Shown: positions 43,822-53,395 of the stretch, piece by piece | Position numbering within the stretch: the first letter of the stretch is position 1 | Layout: every line of letters begins with the position of its first letter | Source: an uncultured Hyphomonas sp. | GTDB taxonomy: Bacteria > Pseudomonadota > Alphaproteobacteria > Caulobacterales > Hyphomonadaceae | Length of the DNA stretch: 64,000 bases | Direction of reading: 5' to 3' | Assembly: GCF_963677035.1 (NCBI RefSeq) | Contig: NZ_OY781472.1 | Span: forward strand, 3,377,658-3,441,657 | The notes under the pieces: generated by a model | What the model was told of the DNA's origin: nothing | Database searches by the model: none | Seen by the model: the letters and a program-made list of their open reading frames with translations, nothing else | Made by a program: the position numbers and the translations under genes

Positions 43822-45429
43822 TTACTTCGTCATTGCTGCAGAGATTTCCGGCCGCTCTTCTGCGCTGGCCAGATAATGTGGATCGGGCCGGAGCTGGCTC
43901 GCCTGCTCATAGGCATAGCCGTATGCAATGATCGCGGCGTCGTCGCCGGCGGATCCGATGAAGGAAACGCCGACCGGTATGCCGTGCACATTGCCCATTG
44001 GCACCGTCATATGCGGATATCCGGCTTGCGCCGCCATCCAGCCCGCACCTGCCCATTCCGGCCAGACATCGCCATTAACCGGATCAATCCGCGGCGCGAT
44101 GGGACCTGAAGGGGCCACGAGCAGATTCACATCATATTCGGCCAGCAAGCGGTCGATCCCCTGCTCCCGCGTGGAAAAACGCACCGCCGCCTTCGCGCCC
44201 GTATATTTCGGATCGGTCAGAGGGCCTCTCGCCTCTGACTCTTCAAAAATACTCTGCCCGAAAAGCGGCATTTCCTGATCGGCATGCGCTTCGTTGAAAG
44301 CAATCAGCTCCCTGAGCGTTCTGGTCGTCACCGTCTCTGGTGTCGTTGCAAGATAGGCGTTCAGGCTGTCTTTGAATTCGTACTCAAGCAGCGGGAGCGT
44401 ACTCTCCTGGTAGTTTTCGGCCGCAGGCTCAAATGTGTCGATATCAACAAGCGTGGCGCCCTGTGCCTCCATCGCGGCCAACGCAGCGTCAAAGTGTTCT
44501 CTGATATCCTTGTTGGATCCTTCAGCGAACCGCATCACCCCGATCCGCATACCATTAAGGGCATCAGGTGAAAGCCCAAGCGTGTAGTCCTCGTCGCCAG
44601 GATCCATGGCGTTCAGCATCAACGCGGCGCCCCGCACTGTGCGCGCCATCGGACCTGCCGTATCCTGCGAAGGAGAGATCGGCACGATACCCTCCTGCGA
44701 AATCAGGCCAACGGTCGGCTTGAACCCGACGATGCCATTTACGTTAGACGGACAGATAATCGAACCATTGGTCTCAGTTCCTACAGCGCCGGCGGCAAGC
44801 GATGCAGCAACCGCTACGCCCGAGCCTGAACTGGAACCACAGGGATTGCGATCCAGGATGTGCGGATTGTGAACTTGTCCGCCAACAGATGACCAACCAC
44901 TCAGGGAAGCGTTATCGCGAAAATTAGCCCATTGGCTGAGGTTCGTTTTCCCGAGAATGATCGCGCCTTGCGCCCTCAGCCCCGCAACCAGCGGGCTGTC
45001 ACGTCCGGTGATATTATCCTTCAGCGCCAGGGAGCCGGCGGTTGTCGGCATCGGGTCGAGACTTTCGATATTGTCTTTCAAAAGAACGGGCACACCATCC
45101 AGCGGCCCGAGCGTATCCCCATTCGCACGACGTTGATCACTGGCTCTCGCGAGTGGCAGAGCATTTGGATTCAAGGATATTATGCTCTGGAGCCGCGGCC
45201 CCTCCCGATCGAGCAATGCGATCCGGTCGAGGTAGGCCTGCGTCAGCGCCTCTGAAGTGACGGCGCCCGTATCCAGATCCTCCACGAGCTCCGGCAAGGT
45301 CTTCGCGACAATTCCGGTAGCTTCGTAGGAGGGTATCACAGTGACTGCGTCCTGTTCGGCAGGTTCAGGAGGGTTACCGCATCCGGCCAGGAACAGAGCC
45401 ATCAGCGAAGCTGTCACCAGAGTTCTCAT
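43822..45429 (-). CDS. Amidase-signature family lipoprotein
   Basis: A 535-residue secreted amidase. The signal peptide MRTLVTASLMALFLAGC gives a lipidated Cys17. The amidase signature is complete: the cis-Ser/Lys region VLLKDNIES (catalytic Lys) and NPCGSSSGSGVAVAASL with GTETNGSI carrying the Ser-Ser-Lys triad serines. Such enzymes hydrolyse amides; this is not GatA, given the lipoprotein signal and no gatB/gatC nearby. It probably acts in the periplasm or on the membrane surface. ATG 45429 has AGGGG about 10 nt upstream; a GTG six bases earlier is less likely. Confidence 0.9.
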   Translation of the reverse strand: MRTLVTASLMALFLAGCGNPPEPAEQDAVTVIPSYEATGIVAKTLPELVEDLDTGAVTSEALTQAYLDRIALLDREGPRLQSIISLNPNALPLARASDQRRANGDTLGPLDGVPVLLKDNIESLDPMPTTAGSLALKDNITGRDSPLVAGLRAQGAIILGKTNLSQWANFRDNASLSGWSSVGGQVHNPHILDRNPCGSSSGSGVAVAASLAAGAVGTETNGSIICPSNVNGIVGFKPTVGLISQEGIVPISPSQDTAGPMARTVRGAALMLNAMDPGDEDYTLGLSPDALNGMRIGVMRFAEGSNKDIREHFDAALAAMEAQGATLVDIDTFEPAAENYQESTLPLLEYEFKDSLNAYLATTPETVTTRTLRELIAFNEAHADQEMPLFGQSIFEESEARGPLTDPKYTGAKAAVRFSTREQGIDRLLAEYDVNLLVAPSGPIAPRIDPVNGDVWPEWAGAGWMAAQAGYPHMTVPMGNVHGIPVGVSFIGSAGDDAAIIAYGYAYEQASQLRPDPHYLASAEERPEISAAMTK

Positions 45430-45501
45430 GCCCACACCCCTTCGTATTCAAAAGGGAAGCCTAGCCCACGGATGGCAGAGAACAAGGGGCTTCGTGCGGT
45501 T

Positions 45502-46566
45502 CTAGCCTGTTACGATGCCAAGCCGCTTGCGGAGCGCGCGGCCGAGATTGTTCATCCAGACCGGGCGCGCCGCCACATCTATTTTCCATGAAAGCACGGT
45601 CCGGGCCGCCCCGGTCGGCAGAATGCCGATCAGGATCCACCAGGCATTCCGCGGCAACGCTTTGCGGCCATACTGTTCACGATTGGCCGCGCGCAACTTT
45701 TTGAGCAGGCTCGTGCGGGTATCTTGCTTAACCGGGTGCTGCCCGGGTTCGAACAGGAGCGAGACGAGCCGTTCCTGCAAGTGCCCCTGATCACGCTCCC
45801 CCAGATCATCCGCTGTTTGCAGACCCTGCCGGGCAGCATGCTCCCGGATACAGGCAAAGCAGGCCTGCTGATGTCCGATACGCCAGCGGGCACGCTTTGC
45901 GTAGGCCTTGGCGAATTGCGAATGCTGCGATCCGTGCAGGCGATAAGCGGATACGGGCTGGTCGAAGCCTTTTGCAACAGCGTGCAGTGGCACCGTCGCA
46001 GACAGGTAACCATCGCCGCCCTGCCGAAACGTCTCAGCGTCCATCGGCATGACCTGCTCCAAAGCGGTGCGCGTATAGACAAGGCCTGACGTAATCGTCC
46101 CGGAATAGTGCCCCATCTCGCGCAATTGCCCGGCGACATCTCCATCGGCCAGTGGCACTTGCGGCGGCGGGAAAAGTCCACCGAGCGTTCCTTCAGCATC
46201 GGCATAGTTCATCCGATAGAGGTACATGCCGATATCAGGGTCGTAATTTGAAATGATCGTCTGCCCCGCGCCGGGCAACAGGAAGTCGTCGGCATCGAGG
46301 AACATGACCAAATCCCCCGTCGTGCGGGCGTATCCGGCGTTAAAACCACCACCATGGCCCTGATTCACCTCCTGCAGGACCGGAATGATCCGATCGCCAT
46401 AGGACCGGATGATCTCCCGTGAATTGTCCTTCGAGCAGTCGTCGACGACCACAAGCTCAATCTCGACATCCTGAGACAGAACGCTGTCGATCGCGGTCGC
46501 GACAAAGTCGGCGTAATTATAGTTCGTGATGACAACCGAAAGCTTCGGCGAGGCACTTGTCGTCAT
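45502..46566 (-). CDS. Family 2 glycosyltransferase
   Basis: A 354-residue GT-A transferase. LSVVITNYNYADFVATAID, VVVDDCSKDNS and VMFLDADDFLLPG (DxD-type site near residue 95) are the catalytic-core motifs; GGDGYLSATVPLHA follows where the acceptor region lies. A hydrophobic stretch near the C-terminus (WWILIGILPTG) may contact the membrane. It is remote from the main polysaccharide locus and sits alone between the amidase and ettA. Donor and acceptor unknown. Confidence 0.85.
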   Translation of the reverse strand: MTTSASPKLSVVITNYNYADFVATAIDSVLSQDVEIELVVVDDCSKDNSREIIRSYGDRIIPVLQEVNQGHGGGFNAGYARTTGDLVMFLDADDFLLPGAGQTIISNYDPDIGMYLYRMNYADAEGTLGGLFPPPQVPLADGDVAGQLREMGHYSGTITSGLVYTRTALEQVMPMDAETFRQGGDGYLSATVPLHAVAKGFDQPVSAYRLHGSQHSQFAKAYAKRARWRIGHQQACFACIREHAARQGLQTADDLGERDQGHLQERLVSLLFEPGQHPVKQDTRTSLLKKLRAANREQYGRKALPRNAWWILIGILPTGAARTVLSWKIDVAARPVWMNNLGRALRKRLGIVTG

Positions 46567-46590
46567 ATCGGACTCCCTGACGTCCCGTCC

Positions 46591-46619
46591 TTACGCAAGA
46601 TTCGCACCGAATTGCGTAA
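46591..46619. repeat. Nested inverted repeat between ettA and a glycosyltransferase gene
   Basis: Outer arms TTACGCA and TGCGTAA and inner arms ATTCG and CGAAT, around a CAC loop, form a 12-bp dyad with a 2-nt bulge (AG) on one side. No T-run follows in either direction. It lies 24 nt upstream of the glycosyltransferase start and 29 nt beyond the ettA stop, so it may be an operator, a transcript-end hairpin or a processing signal. Confidence 0.5.
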
Positions 46620-46648
46620 CGGTCGACGCCAGGGACCGAAAAACTCTC

Positions 46649-48313
46649 CTACCGCGCGAATTTCTTGAATTTCAGGCGCTTCGGATTGACGGCGTCTTCG
46701 CCGAGGCGACGTTTCTTGTCTTCAAGGTAAGAGGAGAAATCGCCCTCGAACCATTCGACGTGGGAATCGCCTTCGAACGCAAGAATATGGGTCGCCATCC
46801 GGTCAAGGAACCAGCGGTCGTGGCTGATGATCACGGCGCAGCCCGGGAACGCATCAAGGCCTTCTTCCAACGCCTGCAAGGTTTCCACATCAAGGTCGTT
46901 GGTCGGTTCGTCGAGCAGGAGAACGTTGGAGCTCTCTTTCAACATCTTGGCCAGATGTACGCGGTTCCGCTCACCCCCTGACAGGAGGCCGACCTTCTTC
47001 TGCTGATCTGAGCCCTTGAAGTTGAATGCACCGACATAAGCACGGGAATTCACTTCCACCCCGCCAAGATCGATGACGTCGGTTCCACCTGAGATTTCCT
47101 CCCAGACATTGTGACTGTCATCGAGCTTGTTGCGGCTCTGGTCGACATAGCCGAATTTCACCGTGTCGCCGACGCGCAGCGCGCCGGCATCGGGCTCTTC
47201 CTGACCAAGGATCATCTTGAACAGGGTAGATTTACCCGCCCCGTTCGGGCCGATGACGCCGACAATGCCACCGGGCGGCAGCTTGAAGTCGAGGTCTTCG
47301 ATCAGAAGGTTGTTGCCGAACCCTTTGCGCAGATTTTCTGCCTCCAGCACCACATTTCCGAGGCGCGGCCCCGGCGGGATGCGGATCTGAGCCGTCGAGA
47401 CCTTTTCACGTTCAGCCTCAGCGGCCTTCTGCTCATAGGATTGAATACGTGCCTTGGATTTCGCCTGACGGGCTTTCGGGCTGGACCGGACCCATTCGAG
47501 TTCCTTGGCGAGCGAGCGCTGCTTGCCGCGCTCCTCGCGGGCCTCCTGCTCCATCCGCTTGGCCTTCTGCTCCAGCCAATCGGAATAATTGCCCTGATAT
47601 GGCATGCCCCGGCCCCGGTCGAGTTCGAGGATCCAGGTTGTGATATCATCCAGGAAGTAACGGTCATGGGTGACGAGGATCACGCAGCCCGGAAAGTTGA
47701 TCAGGAAATTCTGAAGCCAGGCCACAGTCTCGGCATCGAGGTGGTTGGTCGGCTCGTCCATCAGGATCATGTCGGGCTTGGACAACAAGAGAGCGCAGAT
47801 CGCGACGCGCCGGATCTCACCGCCGGACAGCTTGCTGACATCCGCGTCGTCATCCGGACAGCGCAGCGCTTCCATGGCCATCTGGATTTTGGAGTCGATG
47901 TCCCAGGCGTCCGCTGCGTCGATCTTCTCCTGCAGCTCCGTCATCTGTTCCATCAGTTCATCGGAATAGTCTTCGCCGAGCTTGCCCGAAATTTCGTTGA
48001 ACTCGTCCAGCATTGCCTTTTCAGGACAGGCGGCTGCGATGTTTTCGAAAACAGTCTTGCTCTCATCCAGCTTGGGTTCCTGCGGCAGGTAGCCGACCTT
48101 CACCCCATCAGCCGCCCATGCCTCGCCGATGAATTCCTTGTCCTGGCCCGCCATGATGCGCAACAGCGTGGACTTACCCGCACCGTTGACGCCGACCACA
48201 CCGATCTTGGCATCCGGCAGGAAAGACAGGTGAATGTTTTCAAACACCTTCTTGCCACCGGGATAGACCTTGGTGAGGTCTTGCATGTGGTAAACGTATT
48301 GAGGTCCGGCCAT
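46649..48313 (-). CDS. ettA: Energy-dependent translational throttle protein EttA (ABC-F)
   Basis: A 554-residue soluble ABC-F ATPase with two nucleotide-binding domains. First domain: GVNGAGKSTLLRIM and the ABC signature LSGGEIRRV with DEPTNHLDAET; second: GPNGAGKSTLFKMI, LSGGERNRV, DEPTNDLDVET. The linker (about residues 245-320) and arm region are typical of EttA, which binds the ribosomal E site and throttles the first elongation step in response to ATP/ADP. Length and N-terminus (MAGPQYVYHMQDLTKVYPGGK) match the family closely. Confidence 0.96.
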   Translation of the reverse strand: MAGPQYVYHMQDLTKVYPGGKKVFENIHLSFLPDAKIGVVGVNGAGKSTLLRIMAGQDKEFIGEAWAADGVKVGYLPQEPKLDESKTVFENIAAACPEKAMLDEFNEISGKLGEDYSDELMEQMTELQEKIDAADAWDIDSKIQMAMEALRCPDDDADVSKLSGGEIRRVAICALLLSKPDMILMDEPTNHLDAETVAWLQNFLINFPGCVILVTHDRYFLDDITTWILELDRGRGMPYQGNYSDWLEQKAKRMEQEAREERGKQRSLAKELEWVRSSPKARQAKSKARIQSYEQKAAEAEREKVSTAQIRIPPGPRLGNVVLEAENLRKGFGNNLLIEDLDFKLPPGGIVGVIGPNGAGKSTLFKMILGQEEPDAGALRVGDTVKFGYVDQSRNKLDDSHNVWEEISGGTDVIDLGGVEVNSRAYVGAFNFKGSDQQKKVGLLSGGERNRVHLAKMLKESSNVLLLDEPTNDLDVETLQALEEGLDAFPGCAVIISHDRWFLDRMATHILAFEGDSHVEWFEGDFSSYLEDKKRRLGEDAVNPKRLKFKKFAR

Positions 48314-48462
48314 AGCGGAAGAATCCTGTTCAGGGAGAGAGATACCGCCGCTGAGTTACGCACTCGCCCCATAAAATCAAGCACGCAGGTGCCTGCTGGG
48401 CCGATGACCGGACTGACGGAAAACACGGCTCCGGTGTCAACCAGGCGCAAAATGTCGTCAGA

Positions 48463-49095
48463 TCAGCTGGCCCGGCGGAACGCCCGGTCCTGCTCTTCCG
48501 CGCTCATGGCGCGTTCGAGACGGCGAAGCTCCTTTGTCGCCCCCTCATTGCCAAGCCGTTCAGCCTGCCGGAACCAGCGCCAGGCCTTCACCAGGTCCTG
48601 GGGGCTTCCGTGACCGCCTGCATGTGCAATGCCGAGATTGAAAGCGCAGCGGCTGTTACCGAGGGAAGCGCCCCGGCTCCACCAGTTGCGGGCGGCCGAT
48701 GGATTAGTGTCTCCCCCCTGGCCAGACATCAACATCAGGCCAAGATAGGCAATCGCGTTCGCTTCATCCTGTTGTGCGGCTCGCAGGAACAGGAAACGCG
48801 CCCGCCGGTGATCCGCAGGGCCACCGAGCCCATGGAAACACATAAAGCCTAAATTAAACAGTCCTGTAGGGAGGCCCGCATTCGCGGCCTGATGATAATA
48901 GGCGCGGGCCCCGACCAGGTCCTGCCGGACGCCTCGTCCGGCCTGCAGCATGGCACCGTAATTGTTGGCAGCCGCGACATGCCCGGCATCGGCTGCGCGG
49001 CGCATCATGTCAGCACCACGAAAGAGAGCGTTGCCGCCCCGGTCAGAAGCGACCAGGGTAATTGCTTCCTGAAACAAGCCCACCCCATTCATCAT
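48463..49095 (-). CDS. Sel1-repeat (TPR-like) protein
   Basis: A 210-residue helical repeat protein with four to five Sel1 units, for example GHVAAANNYGAMLQAGRGVRQD, GLPTGLFNLGFMCFHGLGG and NSRCAFNLGIAHAGGHGSPQD. Sel1 repeats mediate protein-protein contacts in regulation and trafficking. The start is chosen at the ATG pair 49095/49092 because upstream sequence reads like untranslated leader. No signal peptide is evident. It lies 149 nt upstream of ettA in the same orientation. Partner unknown. Confidence 0.8.
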   Translation of the reverse strand: MMNGVGLFQEAITLVASDRGGNALFRGADMMRRAADAGHVAAANNYGAMLQAGRGVRQDLVGARAYYHQAANAGLPTGLFNLGFMCFHGLGGPADHRRARFLFLRAAQQDEANAIAYLGLMLMSGQGGDTNPSAARNWWSRGASLGNSRCAFNLGIAHAGGHGSPQDLVKAWRWFRQAERLGNEGATKELRRLERAMSAEEQDRAFRRAS

Positions 49096-49221
49096 GGAAC
49101 TCACTTTATTGTGAGGCCTCCGCTTGGCTAGAGGGCGAAAGCAGTCTGTGTAGAAAAAAATGCACGGCGCCAGTTTGCTGGGCACAACAGATGACAAAAG
49201 ACTGGCCGCGCGGCTAGGTAC

Positions 49222-51522
49222 ATGGCCATGAAACGAACCGCTAACACCCTGTTTACCCTGCTGGCGACAGTCTTCTTCATGGCTGCCCCATCAATAGCCC
49301 AGACACAGCAAGACCCTATGGAGGCTGAAATTTTGACCGACGCGCCAGGCTCTCTGCCGCTTGAACGCCTATACGCTTCGCCTTCCCTGTCCGGACCAAC
49401 TGCCCGGATGGTCAAGTACTCCCCTGACGGAACACGCGTGACCTTCCTGAAGTCCCGTGCTGATGAACAGAACCGGTTCGATCTCTGGCAATATGACGTG
49501 GCAACGGGAGAGCAGAGCATGCTGGTGGATTCCAGTCTGCTGGAGCCGGAGCCTGTTGAATTGTCCGAAGAGGAAAAAGCGCTGCGGGAACGCAAGCGCA
49601 TTTCGGGCTCCGCCGGGATCACGGATTATAGCTGGGGCGCGGCCGACACGATCCTTGTACCACTCGGGGGAGACCTCCACCTCATCACGCTGACAAATTC
49701 CGGCCCGGTTGCGAAGCAGCTGACTCATACCGACGCATTCGAATATGACGCGCGTGTCTCTCCACGCGGAAATTTTGTCAGTTTTGTGAGGGATGGAGCA
49801 GTTTACGCGATTGAAATCGCAACTGGAAAAGAGACGCGATTGACGCCCGAAGCAGACCCCGGCCGGGCGGTCAGCTATGGCGTGGCCGAATTCGTGGCGC
49901 AGGAAGAAATGCATCGCTTCACAGGCTATTGGTGGAGCCCGGATGAACGCTATGTCGCCTTCACGGAAGTTGATGAAAGTGGCGTAGACATCATCCCGCG
50001 TTTCGATATCGAGGCCGACAAAGTCACCGTGATCAAGCAACGCTATCCACGTGCCGGGCGGCCAAATGCCAGAGTTTCGCTCTATGTAAACGACCTGAAG
50101 AAAGACCGTACGGACCGGATTTTCGAAACAGGCCCGAATGCTTATCTCACCCGCGTTTACTGGACCGGTTCAAGCCTCTGGTTTCTGACCGTCAACCGAG
50201 ACCAGACTGAGATACGATACAATCGGACCGGCTCCTCTCCCTGGGAAATCTCGTCTCCTTATACGGAGCACAATGACAAATGGGTGAACCTGTCCAAGGA
50301 CTTTCGCGAACTGCCGGATGGCCGGATTCTCCTAACCGTAGAGGACGGCGGCATGCGTCATGCCGTTACGATCCATCCTGATGGCCACGGGGACACAAAG
50401 GTCATCACGCCACAGGACCAGGTATTGGACTCCATCGAAGCCGTCTCACCGGACGGCGAGACGCTTTACTACACCGGCTATGCAGACACCGTACTGGAAC
50501 GGCACCTTTACAGTGTCCGCATCGGGCAACCGGGTGCTCCGGAGCGCATCACCGAAGCAGGCAAGTTCTGGGACATCAAGATCAGCCCGGACGGGCAAAG
50601 TTTTGTCGGCACGTCCTCTTCCCCTGCACAGCCCCCGCAAACCGGCCTCTACCGTATCGATGGATCGCTCATCGGATGGATCGAGGAAAACGCCCTAGAC
50701 GAGCACCATCCGTACGCTCCTTACCTGACCAGTCATGTCGTACCGGAATATGGAACGCTCAAGGCAGAAGATGGTCAGGATCTGCATTACGCAATCCTGA
50801 AGCCACCGCACTTCGATCCCGGGCAGACATATCCCGTGATTATCGAAGTCTATGGCGGCCCACACGTGCAGACCGTCAAACGCGCCTGGGGCAGCTTGTC
50901 AGACCAGTTCCTCGCCGGACAGGGGTATATCGTTTTCCGCCTCGATAACCGGGGCAGCGACAATCGGGGCAGAAAATTCGAAGATGTCATTTATCACCGC
51001 ACGGGCGGCCCCGAGGTGCAAGACCAGTTGGCGGGCGTCGCCTGGCTGAAGGCCCAACCCTATGTCGACGCCGACAGGATCGCGATCCAGGGTGGCTCCT
51101 ATGGCGGCTACATGACATTGATGACGATCCTGCAGGCGCCTGAGGGCACATTCGCAGCGGCTGTGTCTTCGGCGCCGGTCACCGACTGGACCCTTTACGA
51201 TACATTCTATACGGAGCGCTACATGGGCACGCCGGAGAATAATCCCGATGGGTATGCCGCATCCGGCGTGCTGCCCTATGCCCGCAATTTGAACACACCG
51301 CTCCTGCTGATACACGGCATGGCCGACGACAATGTCACGTTCGACAACTCGACGCGCCTGATGGCCAACCTGCAGCAGGAAGAGAAGCTTTTCGAATTAA
51401 TGACTTATCCGGGACAACGGCATGGCATCCGCGGGGAAGCGCTCCAGACACACCAGATGAAAACCCGCTTGGACTTCCTCGGCCGGCACCTGATCAGATC
51501 TGATGATAGTTCTGAAAATTAA
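49222..51522 (+). CDS. S9-family dipeptidyl peptidase IV-like protease
   Basis: A 766-residue exported serine peptidase. The signal peptide ends in SIAQ near residue 27. An N-terminal beta-propeller (residues about 50-510) with QEEMHRFTGYWWSPD (the Glu-Glu substrate-recognition motif in QEEM) is followed by an alpha/beta-hydrolase domain. The catalytic triad is Ser626 (GGSYGG), Asp702 (GMADDN) and His734 (QRHGIRG). It would remove N-terminal dipeptides after proline in the periplasm. Length is typical. It begins a plus-strand group with a Nudix gene 23 nt after its stop. Confidence 0.94.
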   Translation: MAMKRTANTLFTLLATVFFMAAPSIAQTQQDPMEAEILTDAPGSLPLERLYASPSLSGPTARMVKYSPDGTRVTFLKSRADEQNRFDLWQYDVATGEQSMLVDSSLLEPEPVELSEEEKALRERKRISGSAGITDYSWGAADTILVPLGGDLHLITLTNSGPVAKQLTHTDAFEYDARVSPRGNFVSFVRDGAVYAIEIATGKETRLTPEADPGRAVSYGVAEFVAQEEMHRFTGYWWSPDERYVAFTEVDESGVDIIPRFDIEADKVTVIKQRYPRAGRPNARVSLYVNDLKKDRTDRIFETGPNAYLTRVYWTGSSLWFLTVNRDQTEIRYNRTGSSPWEISSPYTEHNDKWVNLSKDFRELPDGRILLTVEDGGMRHAVTIHPDGHGDTKVITPQDQVLDSIEAVSPDGETLYYTGYADTVLERHLYSVRIGQPGAPERITEAGKFWDIKISPDGQSFVGTSSSPAQPPQTGLYRIDGSLIGWIEENALDEHHPYAPYLTSHVVPEYGTLKAEDGQDLHYAILKPPHFDPGQTYPVIIEVYGGPHVQTVKRAWGSLSDQFLAGQGYIVFRLDNRGSDNRGRKFEDVIYHRTGGPEVQDQLAGVAWLKAQPYVDADRIAIQGGSYGGYMTLMTILQAPEGTFAAAVSSAPVTDWTLYDTFYTERYMGTPENNPDGYAASGVLPYARNLNTPLLLIHGMADDNVTFDNSTRLMANLQQEEKLFELMTYPGQRHGIRGEALQTHQMKTRLDFLGRHLIRSDDSSEN

Positions 51523-51545
51523 AAACCGCACCATGGTAAAATGAC

Positions 51546-52115
51546 ATGAAGCCCTGGACTATTCTTTCATCGAACCAGGTGATGCGGGACCGCTTCATGG
51601 GCCTGCGCACAGATCGATGCATCCGCGCCGATGGGCATATCGTTGAAGCCTATCACGTCACGGAATTGACTGACTGGGTAACGGTCATTCCGCTGACGGA
51701 TGCAGGCAATGTGGTTCTGGTTCGGGAGTACAGGCATGCGGCTGGCGTATTCACGCTTGGCCTGCCTGGGGGCGTCTCAGACCCCGGCGAAGAAGACTGG
51801 TGTGCAGTAGGCGCGCGCGAACTGCGGGAGGAGACGGGCTACTCAGCCCGTGAAATGTACCATGTCGGCACATGTTATCCCAACCCGGCCACGCAGAATA
51901 ACCGCCTGCATTACTATCTAGCGCTGGGCTGCCGCCAGACCGGAGAACAATCCCTCGACCCCAATGAGGAAATCGAAGTTCTGGAAATGCCGTATGCTGA
52001 TTTCTTGAACTATGGCGCGCTTGACGTTCAGCACGCGCTTCACGCAGCCGCGTTGTTCTACGCCGAAAACTACCTGAGACAGCATCCGGAGCTGCGACCG
52101 CACAAAAATGATTGA
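51546..52115 (+). CDS. Nudix hydrolase, ADP-ribose pyrophosphatase-like
   Basis: A 189-residue Nudix enzyme. The full Nudix box is present from GVSDPGEEDW through GARELREETGY, matching Gx5Ex7REUxEExGU. DWVTVIPLTDAGNVVLVREYRHAAG before it is typical of ADP-ribose or sugar-nucleotide diphosphatases. It cleaves nucleoside diphosphate linked compounds; exact substrate not determinable. A DUF1330 gene follows after 12 nt, so these are co-transcribed. Weak ribosome binding site. Confidence 0.9.
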   Translation: MKPWTILSSNQVMRDRFMGLRTDRCIRADGHIVEAYHVTELTDWVTVIPLTDAGNVVLVREYRHAAGVFTLGLPGGVSDPGEEDWCAVGARELREETGYSAREMYHVGTCYPNPATQNNRLHYYLALGCRQTGEQSLDPNEEIEVLEMPYADFLNYGALDVQHALHAAALFYAENYLRQHPELRPHKND

Positions 52116-52127
52116 GAGGAAACGACC

Positions 52128-52550
52128 ATGCCAGCCTTCCAGCCCACTGCCGATCAGTTCCGCGCGTTTCGAGACGCCCCGCACGACGGCCCTATCGCAC
52201 AGGTGAACCTGCTGAAATTTCGCGTGAAGGCGGCGTATCGCCCGGAAGATCCGGAACATGGTGAGGACATCAGCGGCGAGGCTGCCTACATGCGCTATTC
52301 CGAGGCGTTCACCGAAGCGGCAAAGGACACCGGCGGCACGACGCTGCTGCTGGCCACCACCGAGCGATACTTCATCGGACATGGCGACTGGGACGCCGTG
52401 CTCGTCAATCATTTCCCGAGCCGGCAGGCCTTCATCGCGACGTTGAACCATCCGGACTACAAGGCCATGTCGCGCCACCGCGAAGCCGGCCTCCTGTGCC
52501 AGGAACTGATCGTTACCCGCCCAAGCCGCGTCAGCGGAGAGAAAGTCTGA
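52128..52550 (+). CDS. DUF1330 domain protein
   Basis: A 140-residue protein with the DUF1330 dimeric ferredoxin-like fold: IAQVNLLKFRVKA, the YMRYSEAF helix, and DAVLVNHFPSRQAFIATLNHPDYKAMSRHREAGL. No catalytic residues are established for the family. GAGAGGAAA precedes ATG 52128, directly after the Nudix gene. A decayed Cys/Met-metabolism gene follows. Confidence 0.85.
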   Translation: MPAFQPTADQFRAFRDAPHDGPIAQVNLLKFRVKAAYRPEDPEHGEDISGEAAYMRYSEAFTEAAKDTGGTTLLLATTERYFIGHGDWDAVLVNHFPSRQAFIATLNHPDYKAMSRHREAGLLCQELIVTRPSRVSGEKV

Positions 52551-52560
52551 CGGCATCCGC

Positions 52561-53321
52561 TTGACGACGCCGACATGCCCAGCGCAGAAATCTGGCATGG
52601 TGGACATGAGCGGCTGCCGCATTGTCATTATCGAAATGCCCTCCAATCCCGGTCTGGCCGTCTGCGACATTGCCGAGGTTGCGAAGCGGGCGAAGGCAGC
52701 CAGCGCGCTGCTCGTCGCAGACAACACGACCGCTACGCCGATCTGCCAGCAACCGCTGGATCTCGGCGTCGACATCACCCTGATGGCCGACACCAAAGCC
52801 ATGGCCGGACACTCCGATATCCTGGCCGTTCATGTCGCAACGCGGGACAGTCGGCTGCTGGAAACTGTCCGAACCTGGCGCCGTCTGGCCGGTGCGATCG
52901 CCAGCCGCTCGACGCGTACCTGCTTCACAGGGGAATGGCGACGCTGGAACTTCGCGTCTCGCGCGCAATTGCCAATGCTTTGGGCATCGCGGAAGCACTG
53001 GGCGCGCACAAATCCATCAGCGCCGTGAACTATCCCGGACTGACGAACGATCCGTCACATGAAATCGCCAGACGGCAGATGACCGGCTTCGGCCCGATTG
53101 TAAGCTTCACGCTGGAAAACCGGAAAAAGGCCGAAAAGTTTATTGAAAACAGCGACCTTATCGTCGCGGCGACGAGTTTTGGCGGCGTTCACACAAGCGC
53201 AGAGTGCCGGATCCGCTGGGGCGATGACGTGCCGGAAAGCTTCATCCGGCTGGCCTGTGGCATCGAACCGACGGCCGATCTTGTGACTTCATTAACACGA
53301 ACGCTGGATTCTCTTGGTTAA
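52561..53321 (+). pseudogene. Truncated and frameshifted Cys/Met-metabolism PLP enzyme (cystathionine lyase/synthase-like)
   Basis: Only the C-terminal two thirds of a cystathionine gamma-lyase/synthase-type gene can be read, in two frames. Frame one gives IVIIEMPSNPG, LVADNTTATPICQQPLDLGVD and the PLP-lysine region ADTKAMAGHSD. After GAIAS the homologous reading continues in another frame as PLDAYLLHRGMATLEL and runs to the end (VAATSFGGVHTSAECRIRW). A single missing C in a run of C near 52904-52906 explains the shift. The first 130 or so residues of the family are absent and the DUF1330 gene occupies the upstream DNA. No functional protein is expected unless a sequencing error accounts for the shift; the truncation would remain. 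Confidence 0.85.
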
Positions 53322-53395
53322 CCGAGCCCCAATTCAATGACTCCCCCTTCGCGTCTGGTATAGTGATTGCACGATCGGGGGATCGAGTGGATTAC

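Noticed and set aside
43822..45429. The amidase as the glutamyl-tRNA amidotransferase subunit GatA
   Set aside because: It has a lipoprotein signal peptide and no gatB or gatC neighbours.
47111..48613. A 500-codon open frame antisense to ettA
   Set aside because: EttA is unambiguous on the minus strand; the antisense frame is a mirror of its codon bias.
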